In this document: in pieces, positions 23,862 through 25,234 of the stretch
Numbering within the stretch: the stretch's first letter is position 1
How the letters are laid out: each line of letters opens with the position of its first letter
Source of the DNA: Clostridia bacterium
GTDB lineage: Bacteria; Bacillota_A; Clostridia; Christensenellales; Aristaeellaceae
Reading direction: 5' to 3'
DNA length: 25,234 nt
Assembly (NCBI GenBank): GCA_017620455.1
Contig: JAFZQK010000072.1
Location: 1 to 25,234 of the forward strand
Notes under the pieces: generated by a model
Databases searched by the model: none
What the model was told of the DNA's origin: nothing
Seen by the model: the letters and a program-made list of their open reading frames with translations, nothing else
Position numbers and translations under genes: made by a program

Positions 23862-24992
23862 ATGAAATCGGCGAAACGGACTTTCGCGATCCTGATGCTG
23901 GCGGCGCTGCTGCTGGCGCCTGTTCCCGGCATCCGGGCGGAAAACGCGGTATCGGGGGAATTTGAATATACCGTGCTTTCGGACGGTACGGCGGAAATCA
24001 CGGCCTATCTGGGCAAGGAAGAAGTTTGCGTGATTCCGGAAACGGTGGATGGGTATCTGGTGATCGGTCTGCGGCAGGACCTGCGGATCGGCGTCAGAGA
24101 ATACAGCGAAGTCTTCGATGCGTATATGGTGCGGATGCCGTCCGTGCTGGAAATCCCCGCTACGGTGACGCACATCGGCATGGTGCAGGAGGAAGCGCTG
24201 GAGGGGTATCATGATCTCTCGCGGTCGGTGACGGTATGGAAAGGCGAATGGAAGGTATCGGCGGACAATCCGGTTTACCGCGATATCGACGGCGTGCTGT
24301 TCGATCGGTCGGGGGAGACGCTGATCCTGTATCCCGCAGGCCGCGAGGATGAAGCGTATGCCGTTCCGGAAGGTACGCAGGAGATCCGGCGCGATGCGTT
24401 CGGCTTCACAAACAAGCTGAAGGAGCTGCGGCTTCCCGAAACGCTGCAGAGAGTCGGGGACTATGCCTTCGCCGGCTGCGAAGACTTGCAGGCAATCAGG
24501 ATCCCGGAGCGGACGGTTTCCATCGGCAGGCGGGCGTTTCCGGGCAGGCACGATGGAGGTAGACAATTCCAGAATATCCGGGTATCGCCGTACAACAGCG
24601 CGTATTATGATGTGGACGGGGTGCTCTTTTCCCGGACAGACCGGAAGCTGATCTGCTATCCTGCGGGACGGCAGGAGGCCGAATACGACGTGCCGGAGGG
24701 AACGCGGATCATCGGCGCGTATGCGTTTGCGTACAACAGGGCGCTGCGGGTGCTGCGCATCCCGGAGGGCGTGACCGATCTTGAAGAAATGGCGCTCGGG
24801 GCCTCTCCGACGAAGGAAGGCCTGCGGATCTATTTTCCTGCCAGCGTGACGCAGATTCAGGACAGACAGTTCGCTATGGATGAACAAATCAAGTTTACTT
24901 ATGTGGTCGTTCCCGGAAGCCCGATGGACACATACATTCAGCAGCGCTATATAAATGTGTATCAGTATGAATATGCGCAGGAAGGCGAATGA
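23862..24992 (+). CDS. Secreted leucine-rich-repeat (BspA/LRR_5-type) protein
   Basis: The 376-residue protein starts with a Sec signal peptide (1-26, cleavage after GIRA). The rest consists of LRR_5-type units recognised by IPxxVTxIG- and YAFxxCxxLxxIxIPE-like strings: VLEIPATVTHIG, EGTQEIRRDAFGFTNKLKELRLPETLQRVGDYAFAGCEDLQAIRIPE, and a second round ending AYAFAYNRALRVLRIPEGV. Two VYRDIDGVLFDRSGETLILYPAGR-like inserts (about residues 137-156 and 247-266) form an internal duplication. No LPxTG, SLH or choline-binding end is seen, so it may be released or bound otherwise. Base composition looks less GC-rich than the genes before it. A GAGGAG site 13 nt after the HEAT gene ties it to the operon. 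Confidence 0.88.
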   Translation: MKSAKRTFAILMLAALLLAPVPGIRAENAVSGEFEYTVLSDGTAEITAYLGKEEVCVIPETVDGYLVIGLRQDLRIGVREYSEVFDAYMVRMPSVLEIPATVTHIGMVQEEALEGYHDLSRSVTVWKGEWKVSADNPVYRDIDGVLFDRSGETLILYPAGREDEAYAVPEGTQEIRRDAFGFTNKLKELRLPETLQRVGDYAFAGCEDLQAIRIPERTVSIGRRAFPGRHDGGRQFQNIRVSPYNSAYYDVDGVLFSRTDRKLICYPAGRQEAEYDVPEGTRIIGAYAFAYNRALRVLRIPEGVTDLEEMALGASPTKEGLRIYFPASVTQIQDRQFAMDEQIKFTYVVVPGSPMDTYIQQRYINVYQYEYAQEGE

Positions 24993-25033
24993 ACGGCGGG
25001 GACGGCCGGTTTTGACCGAAGGGAGATACTTCC

Positions 25034-25234
25034 ATGGTATGTGAGCAGTGCGGCAATTTCGTGCCGGACGGCGCGACGGTGTGCGATCAGTGCGGCGCGC
25101 AGATCCAGGCGGTACCGCGGGGCGGCGGCGTTTCGGGGCGGCGGCAGGGCCGGCCGGATACGCCCGCGCAGCAGTATTCGCCCAGCGTGATGCCCGTGGT
25201 GGACGCCCGCCGCGCAGCGGATCAGGCGCGGGCC
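25034..25234 (+). CDS. Zinc-ribbon protein (partial, N-terminal 67 codons)
   Basis: The ATG at 25034 is preceded by GAAGGGAG. The N-terminus VCEQCGNFVPDGATVCDQCGAQ has two CxxC knuckles spaced as in the zinc_ribbon_2 / zf-ribbon_3 type found at the start of many Gram-positive membrane proteins. A Gly/Arg- and Gln-rich stretch follows and the frame is open at the window edge. In such proteins a membrane helix and a variable extracellular domain usually follow, which cannot be seen here. The 41-nt gap to the LRR gene suggests the same transcription unit. Confidence 0.75.
   Translation, partial: MVCEQCGNFVPDGATVCDQCGAQIQAVPRGGGVSGRRQGRPDTPAQQYSPSVMPVVDARRAADQARA

Noticed and set aside
22571..24001. 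Minus-strand frame of 476 codons opposite the TPR and HEAT genes
   Set aside because: It has Pro/Arg/Ala-rich shadow composition; the plus-strand genes have ribosome sites and coherent repeat proteins.
25010..25020. The 11-mer TTTTGACCGAA shared with the complement of 3335-3345
   Set aside because: It is short, has no conserved flanks and lacks a matching -10 at the right place here; it is probably chance.

Overview
The window looks like chromosomal DNA of a GC-rich, spore-forming member of the Clostridia. The signs are a SpoIVB sporulation protease, an Fe-S type PurF, a single-chain PurL, a stand-alone AICAR transformylase paired with a PurO-type IMP cyclohydrolase, a secreted leucine-rich-repeat protein and a Pro/Thr/Glu/Ala-rich extracellular linker. 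Codon use is strongly GC-biased, which leaves many long meaningless antisense frames. A more exact placement (a Christensenellales-like lineage, for example) is a guess.

The left third (1-9749) is one large purine biosynthesis cluster on the minus strand. It reads from a strong promoter at about 9721-9749 leftward: purE, purC, purF, purM, purN, purO-like IMP cyclohydrolase, AICAR transformylase (purH), then a 23-bp perfect hairpin and a low-GC secreted protein of unknown function, then purD and purL (cut by the left edge). Stop/start overlaps of 4 bp join purC-purF, purF-purM and purM-purN. The set covers the route from PRPP to IMP except PurB (adenylosuccinate lyase); PurK is also absent. 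PurBox-like CGAAC motifs lie upstream of the purE promoter.

The middle (9874-15120) holds spoIVB (+), then a 473-base gene-free stretch (11236-11708) that begins with a perfect consensus sigma-A promoter and is packed with hairpins, including a 131-nt four-way-junction-like fold. It is followed by nagA (+), a shared bidirectional terminator, and a minus-strand pair rsmE-mtaB for rRNA and tRNA modification.

The right part (15120-25234, all +) starts with a membrane-anchored PQQ-like beta-propeller protein that has its own promoter and terminator. A second promoter (17711-17739) then drives a compact, largely overlapping run of genes: ACT-domain protein, UPF0210/DUF711 protein, GNAT acetyltransferase, VOC protein, NUDIX hydrolase, Hsp33, a TPR-like protein, a HEAT-like protein, a secreted BspA-type LRR protein and a zinc-ribbon protein cut by the right edge.

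No tRNA, rRNA, CRISPR array, transposase or phage gene was seen. The most interesting signals are the promoter plus structured leader or RNA at 11237-11708, the hairpin and foreign-looking gene inside the pur cluster, and the uncharacterised TPR/HEAT pair.
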